DNA of 9,084 nucleotides from Hyphomicrobiales bacterium (GTDB lineage: Bacteria > Pseudomonadota > Alphaproteobacteria > Rhizobiales > JAUVMS01): NCBI GenBank assembly GCA_030600135.1, contig JAUVMS010000098.1, positions 1 through 9,084 of the forward strand, written 5' to 3'. Each line of letters begins with the position of its first letter. The stretch's first letter is position 1. The position numbers and the translations under genes are program-made. The notes below the pieces were generated by a model, which worked only from the letters and a program-made list of their open reading frames with translations, had not been told where the DNA came from and searched no databases. This document shows, piece after piece, positions 1-5,504 of this stretch.

Positions 1-142
1 ATGAATACTTAAATCAATACCCATATGTTTGGAACTTATTAAGCAATTTTGCCGATTCTGAATATCAGATACAAACTATTCTGTGGGCTGCTTATGCGTA
101 ACTCTTACGAAAAACTTCCAGTAATTCGTTGGAATGTCTTCA

Positions 143-170
143 TTGGGCGAACTTGATCAATCGTTATACT
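143..170 (+). promoter_or_regulatory. Candidate sigma-70 promoter for the GGDEF/EAL gene
   Basis: TTGGGC (143-148) and TATACT (165-170) are separated by 16 bases in an AT-rich leader. The -10 matches TATAAT at 5 of 6 positions and the -35 matches TTGACA at 3 of 6. Transcription would begin near 177, giving a leader of only about 17 nt before the GTG at 194, or about 62 nt before the alternative GTG at 239. Read by eye; no other promoter in 1-193 looked better. Confidence 0.33.
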
Positions 171-193
171 TAGAACTGGATACTTGACCCGCC

Positions 194-1942
194 GTGGAGC
201 ACTTGACCGATACAAGTTACTTTTCGGGTGGTAACCGAGTGACAAGCCCAGCCGCTGTCGCTCCGCAAAGCCCGTCCAAGCCGCTCGACTTCGGCTCAAT
301 CCTGACGTCGGTCAGGGAAACCGTCTTTCGCTGGGATCTGGTTAACGACCAGATCACATGGGCGCCCAACGCGGCGGAAATTCTCGGCATTGCCGATGCA
401 AACTCTCTCGGCTGTGGTCAGGCATTTCAATGCCGCATTGCAGGTGAGCAGGCACGTAGTCGCCAGCAGGCGATCCTGGAGGCGGCGAACGGCAAACCTA
501 GCGGCTCGCGGTCCTATAACATTCAGTATCACTTCAAGACCAATGGAGCTGGCGAGCGCAAAAACTTGTGGGTTGAGGAGAACGGCAGCTGGGTTGATGA
601 GCGCGATGGCCGCCCCGTCGAAATCGCCGGCGTGCTCAGGGTTCATGACGACGGCCGAGCCGATGTTCAACAGCGCATCAATTTGGCCGAACGCGACGAG
701 CTGACCGGTTTAATGAACCGAACCCGCCTAAACGATGTCATCGAAGCCGTTATCGGTAAGGCCAAATCGAGCGGCCGGGCCAGTTCATTCCTGCTCGTTG
801 CAGTGGACAATCTGGCGCTCACCAACGACACATTCGGGTTCGGCATTGGCGATGAGGTCATCGCTCAGGTGGCGAGGCGTCTTGCAGACAATCTCCGCTG
901 CAGTGATGCGCTCGGCCGATACTCGACCAACAAATTCGGCATCGTCATCGAAGATTGCACGGCGATCGAAATGAGGAGCATCGCCACCAGGCTTCTCGAG
1001 GTTGTCCGTCACCCAGTCATCGAAACCTCGATCTGTCGGATCGCCGCTACCGTGTCAATCGTCGGACTGGAGCTGCCCAAGGATGCTCAATCAGCGCACG
1101 ACACCTTGGCGCTTTCGCTTGAAACATTGGCCAGCACCGCCGGTCGACAGTCCGGCATGTTCTTGGCCTGCACGCCAAATCCAAAGCGAGCCTCGCAGCG
1201 ACGCCGCAACATCGCAATGGTCGATCAGGTGATGTCGGCGCTCGATCAAGATCGCATGCGCATTGCGCTACAACCCATCGTGCGAACAGACACGCTGGAG
1301 ACGGCAATGTTTGAGTGCTTGTTGCGCATGGAACAGCCGGATGGATCGGTTGTTGCGGCCGGCGAGTTCATGCCGCTGGCGGGTCAACTCGGATTGTCGC
1401 AAATCGTCGATCGGCGCGTGGTCGAGCTTGCCGTGGCGCAAGCCAAGGCCAATCCCGAGGTACGGCTGACTATCAACATTTCGAGCCTGACGGCCGCCAG
1501 CCACGAATGGTTGATGGCGCTGGAAGAACTCACTGGTGGCAACCGCAAAATCACAAATCGATTGGTGGTGGAGATTACCGAAACCGAAACGATCCACGAT
1601 CTCAATGAGACGATCAACTTTGTTGATACGCTCAAGGAGATTGGCTGTCAGGTCGCGATCGACGACTTTGGCGCCGGCTATACCTCGTTTCAGAACCTGA
1701 GATATCTTGGTGTCGACATGGTCAAGATCGACGGGTCGTTCGTCGAAAGCATGGTTGGCGACCCTGACAACCACGTGTTTGTCCAAAAGCTGAGCGAGCT
1801 GGCGCACCACTTCGGCATCGAGACCGTCGCCGAATGGGTCGGCGATCAAGCAACTGCTGAAATCCTGAAAGAGGTCGGGATCACGTACCTGCAGGGTTTC
1901 TACTTCGGAATGCCAAAACTCGAAAATCGAATCTCCAGGTAA
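194..1942 (+). CDS. PAS-like/GGDEF/EAL protein, degenerate GGDEF, probable c-di-GMP phosphodiesterase
   Basis: A 582-residue cytoplasmic protein with no evident signal peptide or membrane segment. Residues about 37-155 resemble a PAS sensory fold (FRWDLVNDQITW near 45-56, GVLRVHDDG near 146-154). A GGDEF domain spans about 160-325: it begins with DELTGLMNR (168-176), but the signature is STNKF (244-248), the first metal-binding Asp is Ala203, and GH of the INDxxGH motif is GF. Cyclase activity is therefore unlikely. The EAL domain (about 340-578) has ECL for EAL (374-376) yet keeps Asn428, Glu460, Asp490-Asp491, Lys511, Glu547 and Gln567, matching the family's metal and catalytic positions, so hydrolysis of c-di-GMP to pGpG is plausible. 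The GTG start has no convincing Shine-Dalgarno; a second in-frame GTG at 239 follows GGGTGG and would remove 15 residues. The gene converges on phaR with 96 bp between. It could instead be a catalytically idle c-di-GMP receptor. Confidence 0.94.
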   Translation: MEHLTDTSYFSGGNRVTSPAAVAPQSPSKPLDFGSILTSVRETVFRWDLVNDQITWAPNAAEILGIADANSLGCGQAFQCRIAGEQARSRQQAILEAANGKPSGSRSYNIQYHFKTNGAGERKNLWVEENGSWVDERDGRPVEIAGVLRVHDDGRADVQQRINLAERDELTGLMNRTRLNDVIEAVIGKAKSSGRASSFLLVAVDNLALTNDTFGFGIGDEVIAQVARRLADNLRCSDALGRYSTNKFGIVIEDCTAIEMRSIATRLLEVVRHPVIETSICRIAATVSIVGLELPKDAQSAHDTLALSLETLASTAGRQSGMFLACTPNPKRASQRRRNIAMVDQVMSALDQDRMRIALQPIVRTDTLETAMFECLLRMEQPDGSVVAAGEFMPLAGQLGLSQIVDRRVVELAVAQAKANPEVRLTINISSLTAASHEWLMALEELTGGNRKITNRLVVEITETETIHDLNETINFVDTLKEIGCQVAIDDFGAGYTSFQNLRYLGVDMVKIDGSFVESMVGDPDNHVFVQKLSELAHHFGIETVAEWVGDQATAEILKEVGITYLQGFYFGMPKLENRISR

Positions 1943-2038
1943 ACCTTTGAATACTCGGAAATTTAGCCGACACGAATGCCCTTATGGCAGGCTGTGAATG
2001 GTCTCGGCACGACGCAAAGTTGCGGCTCCTTGAGCGCT
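1943..2038. other. Convergent intergenic gap with weak hairpins
   Basis: This spacer lies between the stop codons of the GGDEF/EAL gene and phaR. It holds a short dyad CGCAA-AG-TTGCG (2013-2024) and a GCCGA/TCGGC pair near 1967-2008. On the minus strand the latter runs into TAAATTT, a weak hint of a phaR terminator. Neither is a strong intrinsic terminator, and I see no gene here. Confidence 0.3.
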
Positions 2039-2689
2039 TTATCGTGACAGCTTGTTGAGCTGCTTTTCGATGGCCGCAAGCTGATCGCGCAGGGCCTTGA
2101 TCTCCCCGGCTGTTTGCTGCCCAGCGGCCTCGGCCGGCGGCTTCCTCGTGGGCGTCGCATCATTCACCTTGCTCGAGGCGCGCTCGCTTGGGCGGGCTTC
2201 AGCTCCTTCGCCCGACGACTGCGGAAACGGTGAGAATATGGAGAGGGCCCGCTCGAACATTTCCATATTCTGCTGAGCCTGCCTTTGCAGCGCCTCGATC
2301 GGGGTGCCGGAAAAGGTGTCAGCAAACTGCTTGCGATACCTCTCCTGTTCGCGGGTCAGCGTCTCAATACTGAGATCGAGATAGCTCGGCACTAGGCGCT
2401 CCATGCCCGCGCCGTAAAAGCGGATCATTTGGCGAAGGAAATTTATTGGCAGCAGATTCTGCCCCTTACTTTCCTGGTCCAAAATGATTTGGGTCAACAC
2501 GCTGTGGGTGAGTTCCTCACCCGATTTTGCATCCACAACAACGAAGTCACGCTCGGATCGAACCATTGCTGCAAGATCGTCGAGCGTCACGTACGTGCTC
2601 GTCTCGGTGTTGTATAGCCGCCTATTTGCGTACTTCTTGATCCGAACAGGCTCGTCAGCCCGTCCCGACTGCTTCGGGGTTCTTGCCAA
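2039..2689 (-). CDS. phaR: PHB synthesis repressor PhaR
   Basis: A 216-residue transcriptional regulator of polyhydroxyalkanoate metabolism. Family members bind DNA upstream of phasin and pha genes and are released by binding nascent PHB. The N-terminal DNA-binding domain (PF07879 type) is unmistakable: IKKYANRRLYNT at 17-28 followed by STYVTLDDLA (31-40). The accumulation-regulator segment (PF05233 type) follows, with LLPINFLRQMIRFYG at about 79-93. The C-terminus is a low-complexity linker, then a predicted coiled coil at about 185-216 (EIKALRDQLAAIEKQLNKL), usual for the family. I chose the TTG at 2689 because GAGGAAAG lies 6 nt upstream and the protein then opens MARTPKQ, the normal short N-terminus. 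An in-frame GTG at 2734 would add 15 unconserved residues and lies within a candidate -10. The gene is divergent from phaA and convergent with the GGDEF/EAL gene. Autoregulation is likely from family knowledge only. Confidence 0.95.
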   Translation of the reverse strand: MARTPKQSGRADEPVRIKKYANRRLYNTETSTYVTLDDLAAMVRSERDFVVVDAKSGEELTHSVLTQIILDQESKGQNLLPINFLRQMIRFYGAGMERLVPSYLDLSIETLTREQERYRKQFADTFSGTPIEALQRQAQQNMEMFERALSIFSPFPQSSGEGAEARPSERASSKVNDATPTRKPPAEAAGQQTAGEIKALRDQLAAIEKQLNKLSR

Positions 2690-2695
2690 CAGATA

Positions 2696-2703
2696 CTTTC
2701 CTC
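2696..2703 (-). promoter_or_regulatory. Shine-Dalgarno supporting the TTG start of phaR
   Basis: On the minus strand GAGGAAAG is followed after 6 nt (TATCTG) by TTG at 2689-2687. It is the only good ribosome-binding site near the PhaR N-terminus and decides the start codon. Confidence 0.65.
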
Positions 2704-2733
2704 GTCTTGTACCGCCAGACCTAGCAGGTTCCA

Positions 2734-2761
2734 CTCATATCGACCCATTTGATGGAGCCAA
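2734..2761 (-). promoter_or_regulatory. Candidate sigma-70 promoter for phaR
   Basis: On the minus strand TTGGCT (2761-2756) and TATGAG (2739-2734) are 16 bases apart, each matching its consensus at 4 of 6 positions. Transcription would start near 2727, leaving a leader of about 38 nt before the TTG start. The -10 lies in the left arm of the large inverted repeat, and the -35 overlaps the left arm of the 14-bp inner inverted repeat. A protein on that repeat could therefore control phaR. By-eye prediction. Confidence 0.33.
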
Positions 2762-2841
2762 ATCAGCCCACTCGACAAGTCGCGCCGCGCGATGTGGGCC
2801 ATCTGGCAAGCGGCGCAACGACGCCGATGGGCTGATTTGGC
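2757..2841. repeat. Perfect 14-bp inverted repeat inside the phaR upstream segment
   Basis: GCCAAATCAGCCCA (2757-2770) is the exact reverse complement of TGGGCTGATTTGGC (2828-2841). The 57-bp spacer contains CGGCG-6 nt-CGCCG (2811-2826). A competing 8-bp pairing, GTGGGCCA (2794-2801) with TGGCCCAC (2838-2845), uses part of the right arm, so both cannot form together. The left arm overlaps the candidate phaR -35. It may be a two-part operator or a cruciform. An RNA switch is less likely because the repeat lies upstream of the predicted phaR start of transcription. Confidence 0.6.
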
Positions 2842-2844
2842 CCA

Positions 2845-2871
2845 CCGCAGGCCGGCATTTCGAGCCTGCGG
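2845..2871. repeat. GC-rich hairpin, 8-bp stem
   Basis: CCGCAGGC (2845-2852) pairs exactly with GCCTGCGG (2864-2871) around an 11-nt loop. It lies within the repeat-bounded segment, immediately right of the 14-bp inverted repeat. No T-rich tail follows on either strand, so it is not an obvious intrinsic terminator. Confidence 0.5.
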
Positions 2872-3010
2872 GACGTCGTTGCAGCTCGCTGATGGTCGCC
2901 CAAGACCACTGCGCTCGCCGCGCCTAGCCAGCGAACCCGATAATCCGGTCAAATTGGATCCATATGAGTGGAACATGCTCTAGCCTTTTAGCGCATCGGA
3001 CGACAGAAGC

Positions 3011-3032
3011 GCAATTGCTGATATGCAAAGCA
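3011..3032. promoter_or_regulatory. TGC/GCA dyads upstream of phaA, possible PhaR sites
   Basis: Two short dyads lie close together: the palindrome GCAATTGC (3011-3018) and TGC-AAA-GCA (3024-3032). PhaR of Rhodobacter and Paracoccus is reported to bind CTGC-N3/4-GCAG, and the second dyad matches its inner TGC-N3-GCA core. That correspondence is inference; such short patterns also arise by chance. Confidence 0.25.
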
Positions 3033-3128
3033 AAACAGGCTACACCAAGCTCTTGCGAGAGTATGACGAGAAATAACTATGCCCGCGATCGTATTCGGCG
3101 CAAGTTGACGCATTGCACGGAGGTCGAA

Positions 3129-3139
3129 ATTGCCGCAAT
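3129..3139. promoter_or_regulatory. 11-bp palindrome ATTGCCGCAAT, candidate phaA operator
   Basis: A perfect dyad, ATTGC-C-GCAAT, sits 6 bp upstream of the candidate phaA -35 (3146-3151), a position suited to a regulator. A related GCATTGCAC string lies at 3110-3118. PhaR is the obvious candidate binder, but the match to its known sites is only partial. Confidence 0.3.
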
Positions 3140-3145
3140 GGGCTA

Positions 3146-3175
3146 TTGACTGTTATTCTCCAGCGAGCATGTAGC
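3146..3175 (+). promoter_or_regulatory. Candidate promoter for phaAB
   Basis: TTGACT (3146-3151, 5 of 6 consensus) is followed after 18 bases by TGTAGC (3170-3175, 3 of 6). The -35 is good and the -10 weak. Transcription from here would give a leader of about 70 nt before phaA. No better pair was seen in the last 150 bp before the gene. Confidence 0.27.
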
Positions 3176-3252
3176 CCGCACACTCGGACGGGACTGTTTC
3201 GCCCGAATTCGATCCCAGTATTGGCCCCAACGACCCCCAAAAGGAGCAGGCA

Positions 3253-4440
3253 ATGAGCCAAGATAACGCGAACATCGTCATCACTAGCGCCACGCGCACA
3301 CCGGTCGGCTCATTCAACGGCTCGTTGGCCACGCTTCCGGCCCACGAACTTGGCGTGATCGCCATCAAGGCGGCGCTCGAGCGTTCAGCCGTTGAGCCGG
3401 GCGAGGTTTCCGAGGTCATCATGGGCCAAGTCCTGACGGCTGGCGAGGGTCAGAACCCCGCGCGCCAAGCCTCCATCGGTGCCGGCCTGTCGATCGAAAC
3501 CCCGGCATGGATCGTAAATCAGGTATGCGGCTCCGGTCTTAGGTCCGTCGCACTCGGTTACCAAGCGATCAAGAACGGCGATGCCGCAATCGTGGTGTCG
3601 GGCGGGCAGGAGAATATGAGCCTATCACCGCATTGCAGCCACCTGCGGAACGGCGTCAAGATGGGCAACGCCGAGATGATCGACACCATGATCAAGGATG
3701 GTCTGTGGGATGCTTTCAACGGCTACCACATGGGCACGACCGCCGAGAACGTCGCCAAGCAGTGGCAGATCACGCGCGACGAACAGGACAAGTTTGCCAT
3801 CGCTTCCCAGAATAAGGCCGAGGCAGCCAAGAAAGCCGGCAAATTCAGAGACGAAATTACCGCGGTGACGATAAAGACCCGCAAGGGCGAAACCGTATTC
3901 GAGGATGACGAATACATTCGCGAGGGGGCCAAGATCGAAGACGTCGCCAAGCTGCGCCCAGCATTCGACCGCGAGGGTACGGTCACCGCCGGCAATGCGA
4001 GCGGTATCAATGATGGGGGCGGGGCGACGGTACTCATGACCGCGGCCGCGGCAGACCGGCGCGGGCTCGAGCCGCTCGCACGTATCGTTTCGTGGGCTCA
4101 TGCCGGCGTCGACCCGTCGATCATGGGCACCGGCCCAATACCAGCATCGAAACGGGCGCTGGAAAAGGCAGGTTGGTCGGTCGAGGACCTCGACCTGATC
4201 GAGGCGAACGAAGCATTTGCCGCGCAGGCGTGCGCCGTCAACAAAGGCGTCGGCTGGGATAGCGAAAAGGTCAACGTCAATGGCGGGGCGATTGCGATTG
4301 GGCATCCGATCGGTGCCTCGGGTACACGCATCCTCTGCACGCTGCTACACGAAATGAAGCGACGCGATGCCAAGAAGGGATTGGCCACGCTGTGCATCGG
4401 CGGCGGCATGGGAATCGCCATGTGCGTCGAGCGCGACTAG
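3253..4440 (+). CDS. phaA: Acetyl-CoA C-acetyltransferase (beta-ketothiolase) PhaA
   Basis: Condenses two acetyl-CoA into acetoacetyl-CoA with release of CoA, the first step of PHB synthesis; the reaction is reversible. The 395-residue protein is full length for the biosynthetic thiolase family and cytoplasmic. The thiolase N-terminal half carries the acylated cysteine in NQVCGSG (Cys92). The C-terminal half carries NEAFAAQ (319-325), the catalytic histidine in GHPIGASGTR (His351), and the second active-site cysteine in CIGGGMG (Cys381). The ATG at 3253 is preceded by AAAAGGAG (3239-3246) at 6 nt, a strong ribosome-binding site. phaB follows 90 nt downstream on the same strand with a hairpin between, so the two are probably one operon. 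Upstream dyads suggest control by the divergently encoded PhaR. All key residues are present. Substrate preference (C4 against longer chains) cannot be read from sequence, but the neighbouring phaB and phaR argue for the PHB enzyme. Confidence 0.97.
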   Translation: MSQDNANIVITSATRTPVGSFNGSLATLPAHELGVIAIKAALERSAVEPGEVSEVIMGQVLTAGEGQNPARQASIGAGLSIETPAWIVNQVCGSGLRSVALGYQAIKNGDAAIVVSGGQENMSLSPHCSHLRNGVKMGNAEMIDTMIKDGLWDAFNGYHMGTTAENVAKQWQITRDEQDKFAIASQNKAEAAKKAGKFRDEITAVTIKTRKGETVFEDDEYIREGAKIEDVAKLRPAFDREGTVTAGNASGINDGGGATVLMTAAAADRRGLEPLARIVSWAHAGVDPSIMGTGPIPASKRALEKAGWSVEDLDLIEANEAFAAQACAVNKGVGWDSEKVNVNGGAIAIGHPIGASGTRILCTLLHEMKRRDAKKGLATLCIGGGMGIAMCVERD

Positions 4441-4459
4441 ACGTTCAACCAACAACAGT

Positions 4460-4494
4460 GGGCGGTCGCGGCGTGCTCGCGCCGATGACCGTCC
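4460..4494 (+). promoter_or_regulatory. phaA-phaB intercistronic stem-loop
   Basis: An outer stem of 8 pairs (4460-4467 with 4487-4494, including one G-U) and an inner stem CGGCG/CGCCG (4469-4473 with 4480-4484) form one long hairpin with a 6-nt loop and a small internal loop. There is no T-rich tail, so it is more likely an mRNA-stability or processing element than a terminator. It begins 19 nt after the phaA stop and ends 23 nt before the phaB ribosome-binding site. Confidence 0.5.
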
Positions 4495-4530
4495 GCGACA
4501 GCAAACACTGTGATATCGAGGGAGGTTCAA

Positions 4531-5256
4531 ATGACACGGGTCGCAATTGTTACGGGGGGTACACGCGGCATTGGAGAAGCGATTTCACTGGCACTGAAAT
4601 CCAAGGGTTTCCGGGTGGCGGCAAACTATGGCGGCAATGACGAAGCCGCGCAGAAGTTTCAGGCGGCGACCGGGATCCCGGTCTACAAATGGAACGTGGG
4701 AGACTACGCGGCCTGTGAGGAAGGCTTAAAGAGGGTCGAGTCCGATCTTGGGGCAATCGATGTCGTCGTTAACAACGCCGGCATCACGCGCGATGGAATG
4801 TTGCACAAATTGACGCCCGAGCAATGGGGCGAGGTCATCCAAGTCAACCTCAGCTCGATGTTCAACATGACCCGTCCGATCATCGATGGGATGCGTGGCA
4901 AAGGCTGGGGCCGGATCATCAACATCTCGTCCATCAACGGGCAAAAGGGACAGATGGGCCAGACCAACTACTCCGCCGCGAAGGCCGGGGTGATCGGTTT
5001 CACCAAGGCGCTCGCCCAGGAAACCGCGCGAAAAGGCATCACCGTCAATGCCATCGCACCAGGCTATATCAACACCGACATGGTGGCCGCCGTGCCCGAA
5101 AAGGTTCTGGAAAGCATTATTGCGCAAATCCCGGTCGGGCGGCTCGGCCATGCGCAGGAGATCGCGCACTGCGTTGCATTCCTTGCAAGCGAGGAGTCCG
5201 CCTTCATCACTGGCGCGACGCTCACCGCCAATGGGGGGCAGTACATGGCTGGCTAA
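4531..5256 (+). CDS. phaB: NADPH-dependent acetoacetyl-CoA reductase PhaB
   Basis: Reduces acetoacetyl-CoA to (R)-3-hydroxybutyryl-CoA, the monomer polymerised into PHB. The 241-residue short-chain dehydrogenase/reductase has the usual family length. The cofactor-binding TGGTRGIG lies at 8-15, NNAG at 81-84, Asn106 in VNLSS, and the catalytic Ser134-Tyr147-Lys151 in NISS and NYSAAK. The motifs PGYINTDM (177-184) and TANGGQYM (232-239) are typical of PhaB. I chose the ATG at 4531 because GAGGGAGG (4518-4525) lies 5 nt upstream; an in-frame GTG at 4510 would add seven residues upstream of that site. It follows phaA on the same strand and very likely shares its transcript. The stop codon is inside a 9-bp hairpin that begins a tandem terminator-like structure. 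FabG is the nearest alternative, but the phaA-phaB order and PhaB-type C-terminus argue against it. Confidence 0.97.
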   Translation: MTRVAIVTGGTRGIGEAISLALKSKGFRVAANYGGNDEAAQKFQAATGIPVYKWNVGDYAACEEGLKRVESDLGAIDVVVNNAGITRDGMLHKLTPEQWGEVIQVNLSSMFNMTRPIIDGMRGKGWGRIINISSINGQKGQMGQTNYSAAKAGVIGFTKALAQETARKGITVNAIAPGYINTDMVAAVPEKVLESIIAQIPVGRLGHAQEIAHCVAFLASEESAFITGATLTANGGQYMAG

Positions 5257-5308
5257 GCCGCCGGCTTAGCCCATGATCTTTTTGATTGGAATCATGGTTT
5301 AATTTCTT
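5251..5308 (+). terminator. Tandem hairpins ending phaAB
   Basis: Hairpin 1 is GGCTAAGCC-GCC-GGCTTAGCC (5251-5271), a perfect 9-bp stem with a 3-nt loop that contains the phaB TAA stop. Hairpin 2 is CCATGAT (5271-5277) pairing with ATCATGG (5291-5297) around 13 nt, followed by the T-rich TTTAATTTCTT (5298-5308). Hairpin 2 resembles a rho-independent terminator. The two share base 5271, so they could compete slightly. Confidence 0.6.
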
Positions 5309-5504
5309 TCGCTCGCGACAAGCGCTCGCCACTTGAGCGCGTTCTCTGTCTGCGCTACCGCTTGCTACTTGACCGCATTGCGCCGGGCCGCAGTCGCGGC
5401 CTGAAGCGCGTCCATTCAAAATGATCACGCTTTAGTCATATGGTGTCGGCGCGACAGCGCGCCAAAGCCCGGGCCCTTGAATGGGGCGGCTGTCGCGCCA
5501 TGCG
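5309..5504. other. Intergenic spacer between the phaAB terminator and the NYN gene
   Basis: No gene recognised. It contains a hairpin GCGCTC/GAGCGC (5322-5327 with 5335-5340), a diverged direct repeat of about 20 bp with 16 matches (5324-5343 and 5360-5379, period 36 bp), and the 11-bp inverted repeat listed separately. Confidence 0.5.
5448..5499. repeat. Perfect 11-bp inverted repeat just downstream of the NYN gene
   Basis: GGCGCGACAGC (5448-5458) and GCTGTCGCGCC (5489-5499) are exact reverse complements around 30 bp that include GCCCGGGC. On the minus strand the hairpin begins 5 nt after the NYN stop codon, where a terminator would sit, but no T-run follows. TGTCG-GCG-CGACA (5444-5456) is an overlapping smaller hairpin. 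Confidence 0.5.

Larger units (their letters stand above)
2721..2983. repeat. Segment bounded by a 32/35-bp imperfect inverted repeat (MITE-like or duplicated promoter region)
   Basis: The left arm (2721-2752) and the reverse complement of the right arm (2949-2983) align with about 29 identical positions in 35 columns and two small gaps. They share a 13-base core, GTTCCACTCATAT. Both arms end outwardly in CTAG, which may be part of the repeat or a 4-bp target-site duplication of the YTAR kind known from IS5-group elements. The enclosed 196 bp encode no recognisable transposase and are rich in smaller hairpins. A non-autonomous insertion is one reading; an inverted duplication of the phaR promoter region is another. 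The element supplies the only promoter candidate I see for phaR. Confidence 0.6.
2690..3252. other. phaR-phaA divergent intergenic region (563 bp)
   Basis: No convincing gene lies here. From left to right it holds the phaR ribosome-binding site and promoter candidate, a repeat-bounded segment (2721-2983) with several internal hairpins, a roughly 120-bp stretch without clear structure containing TGC/GCA dyads (3011-3032), an 11-bp palindrome (3129-3139), a candidate phaA promoter, and the phaA ribosome-binding site. A 61-codon reading frame at 2964-3149 (+) has no recognisable domain and no convincing ribosome-binding site, so I do not call it. Confidence 0.7.

Noticed and set aside
1..193. 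AT-rich left edge checked for a gene end, tRNA or CtrA site
   Set aside because: No tRNA fold, no continuing reading frame with recognisable motif, and TTAA boxes are not spaced by 7 bases as CtrA sites need. Only a candidate promoter was kept.
1268..1849. 193-codon minus-strand frame across the EAL domain
   Set aside because: Shadow of the EAL-coding sequence caused by GC-rich codon bias.
2587..2976. 129-codon minus-strand frame across the phaR upstream segment, considered as a transposase remnant
   Set aside because: Part of it lies over the true phaR N-terminal coding sequence in another frame, and I see no transposase motif such as a DDE signature. The segment is better described by its repeats.
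2970..2995. GGAAC as the -35 of an EcfG-type general stress promoter
   Set aside because: No CGTT at 16-17 bases downstream in either arm copy.
2964..3149. 61-codon plus-strand frame starting MSGTC before phaA, considered as a small phasin or leader peptide
   Set aside because: No phasin-like hydrophobic or helical pattern, no ribosome-binding site, and its start falls in the inverted-repeat arm.
3625..4305. 226-codon minus-strand frame across phaA
   Set aside because: Antisense shadow of the thiolase gene; no motif and no independent support.
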